Origin: Planctomycetota bacterium
Lineage (GTDB): Bacteria > Planctomycetota > Phycisphaerae > Sedimentisphaerales > Anaerobacaceae
DNA: 64,000 nt
Reading direction: 5' to 3'
Assembly (NCBI GenBank): GCA_019456195.1
Contig: VRUK01000005.1
Coordinates: 1 to 64,000, forward strand
In this document: in pieces, positions 62,943 through 64,000 of the stretch
Layout: every line of letters starts with the position of its first letter
Numbering within the stretch: position 1 is the first letter of the stretch
Position numbers and translations under genes: made by a program
The notes under the pieces: generated by a model
What the model saw: the letters and a program-made list of their open reading frames with translations, nothing else
What the model was told of the DNA's origin: nothing
Database searches by the model: none

Positions 62943-63674
62943 ATGAATAGTTTTTTAGCGGTTTTCAAGAGGGAATTGAAAAGTTATTTTACGACGCCTC
63001 TTGCATACGTGTTTCTTGTGATATTTTTGTTTTTCTCAGGGTACCTGACATTCAAAGAGGGATTTTATGAAATGCGGCAGGCGGACATGCGTGCTTTTTT
63101 TATGAACCTGCCTCTGCTGTTTGTTTTTATGGTGCCATCGACGGCGATGCGTCTCTGGGCTGAAGAACGGAAGGTCGGTTCGATTGAGCTACTGTTTACT
63201 CTGCCGATTACGATTACACAGGCGGTTTTGGGGAAGTTCTTCGCGGCGTGGCTTTTCCTTGTGATTGCACTGTCGCTGACTTTCCCTATGGTGATTACGG
63301 TGTGTTATCTTGGTGAGCCGGATATCGGGCTGATAATTACCGGTTACTTAGGCAGCATCCTGATGGCGGGCGGTTTTCTGGCAATCGGCTGTTTCTTTTC
63401 GGCGCTTAGTAAAAACCAGGTGATAAGTTTTGTCCTGTCGGTGGTCACCTGTGCGGTGCTTGTTTTCGCAGGTATGCCGACAACGCTAAACTATGTTTCG
63501 ACGTTCCTTCCGGCGGGTATGGTTTCAGCTATAGGGAATATGAGCTTTCAGTCGCACTTCGAGTCAATACAGAGAGGTGTGCTGAAGTTCGAAGACCTTT
63601 CTTACTTTATTTTGTTGATTATCGGGTGGATTGTAGCATGCAGTATTGTTCTGGATGACAGGAAGGCAAGATAA
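62943..63674 (+). CDS. gldF: ABC-2 permease, GldF-like
   Basis: 243 residues with six spans. Start FLAVFKRELKSYFTTPLAYVFLVIFLFFSGYLTF, then VPSTAMRLWAEERKVGSIELLFTLPIT near residue 60, the GldF/NosY-type coupling segment. Lies 32 bases after gldA. Confidence 0.87.
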   Translation: MNSFLAVFKRELKSYFTTPLAYVFLVIFLFFSGYLTFKEGFYEMRQADMRAFFMNLPLLFVFMVPSTAMRLWAEERKVGSIELLFTLPITITQAVLGKFFAAWLFLVIALSLTFPMVITVCYLGEPDIGLIITGYLGSILMAGGFLAIGCFFSALSKNQVISFVLSVVTCAVLVFAGMPTTLNYVSTFLPAGMVSAIGNMSFQSHFESIQRGVLKFEDLSYFILLIIGWIVACSIVLDDRKAR

Positions 63675-63724
63675 TAAGCACGTCAGGAATATTGCGAGGG
63701 AGACGTTTTTAAGGAAATTTAAAT

Positions 63725-64000
63725 ATGTCACAAAAACAACAAGTTTCAACAGGTGCGAACAGAGCGTTACGAACAATTGCGGCAGTGGTCTTCGTTTCGG
63801 TTATTATATTTTCTGCGATAAGTCTCTGCCAAAACATTGGAAAGAGTTTGAAAGTCGATATTACGGACCAACAACTTTATACGCTTTCCGACGGCACGAA
63901 ATCGATTTTGGGTAAACTCAATCAGCCGATTAAAGCCAAACTGTACTATGCAAAGACCGCAGCGCTGAAAGGGCCGGACCAGATTCGGTATTTCAATAAC
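63725..64000 (+). CDS. gldG: GldG-like ABC exporter auxiliary protein, N-terminal 92 residues (cut by window edge)
   Basis: Open to the window end. One span near residues 20-37 (AAVVFVSVIIFSAIS), then the GldG-family KSLKVDITDQQLYTLSDGTKSILGKL near residues 45-70 and the start of the periplasmic domain. AAGGA lies 9 bases upstream of the ATG. Third gene of the gldAFG-like operon. Confidence 0.82.
   Translation, partial: MSQKQQVSTGANRALRTIAAVVFVSVIIFSAISLCQNIGKSLKVDITDQQLYTLSDGTKSILGKLNQPIKAKLYYAKTAALKGPDQIRYFNN

Overview
The window reads as chromosome from an uncultured, probably anaerobic, polysaccharide-degrading member of the Planctomycetota, most likely a Phycisphaerae/Sedimentisphaerales-type lineage. 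This is an inference from gene content. Evidence: a hydrazine-synthase-alpha-like fusion with discoidin and heme motifs, Tat-exported TIM-barrel and aldo/keto reductase proteins, a GH116 giant, a lone H-X9-DG pseudopilin-type tail on an anti-sigma factor, YWRVDE surface repeats, RNase Y next to YmdB, and KDO activation (Gram-negative LPS). No rRNA, tRNA or CRISPR array was recognised.

Layout. 0-2.7 kb (minus): CTP synthase (cut by the window edge), an inserted FRG-domain gene, and kdsB. 3-6.5 kb (plus): a complete RbsBAC-like sugar ABC importer. 6.7-8.9 kb: an ECF sigma/anti-sigma pair and a secreted coiled-coil protein. 8.9-15.1 kb: a trpEGDFBA operon without trpC, preceded by what looks like a complete ribosome-mediated attenuator: a 17-residue leader peptide with three consecutive Trp codons, mutually exclusive 1:2, 2:3 and 3:4 pairings, and a U-tract. 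15.3-20.5 kb: two paralogous secreted proteins, one with a redoxin domain, separated by an accessory insert with two zinc-ribbon proteins, a probable ADP-ribosyltransferase and repeats. 20.6-32.7 kb: carbohydrate genes, including a 1440-residue GH116 fusion, Gfo/Idh/MocA, cupin, TIM-barrel isomerases, an exported aldo/keto reductase and a tetraheme lipoprotein. 32.9-39.6 kb (minus): a tight six-gene operon with URO-D-like protein, NanA/DapA aldolase, SSS symporter, second KdsB, an unrecognised Rossmann-like enzyme and a sialidase-like lipoprotein. This suggests ulosonic-acid (sialic acid/KDO-like) handling. 39.8-48.2 kb: QueG, the hydrazine-synthase-alpha-like fusion, a second sigma/anti-sigma pair and a large surface protein.

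48.4-54.2 kb: a hotdog thioesterase and, from a near-identical promoter, a 1183-residue protein with two P-loop modules (N-terminal ATPase plus KAP NTPase) apparently co-transcribed with an ICMT-like membrane methyltransferase. Next comes a strong orphan promoter running into a hairpin-rich non-coding stretch and then a dispersed repeat element. 54.2-56.7 kb: ymdB and rny. 57.5-60.8 kb: a restriction-like island (Vsr, HNH endonuclease, XRE regulator, small proteins, AP2-HNH homing endonuclease) with no methyltransferase. 61.2-64 kb: a DUF362 protein and the start of a gldA-gldF-gldG-like ABC export operon that runs off the window.

The most notable items are the planctomycete trp attenuator, the KdsB2/NanA/sialidase operon with its unrecognised enzyme, the double-NTPase KAP gene, the candidate structured RNA at 53.6 kb, and a roughly 400-bp dispersed non-coding element carrying an AAACCCAATT array, present twice with a third fragment.
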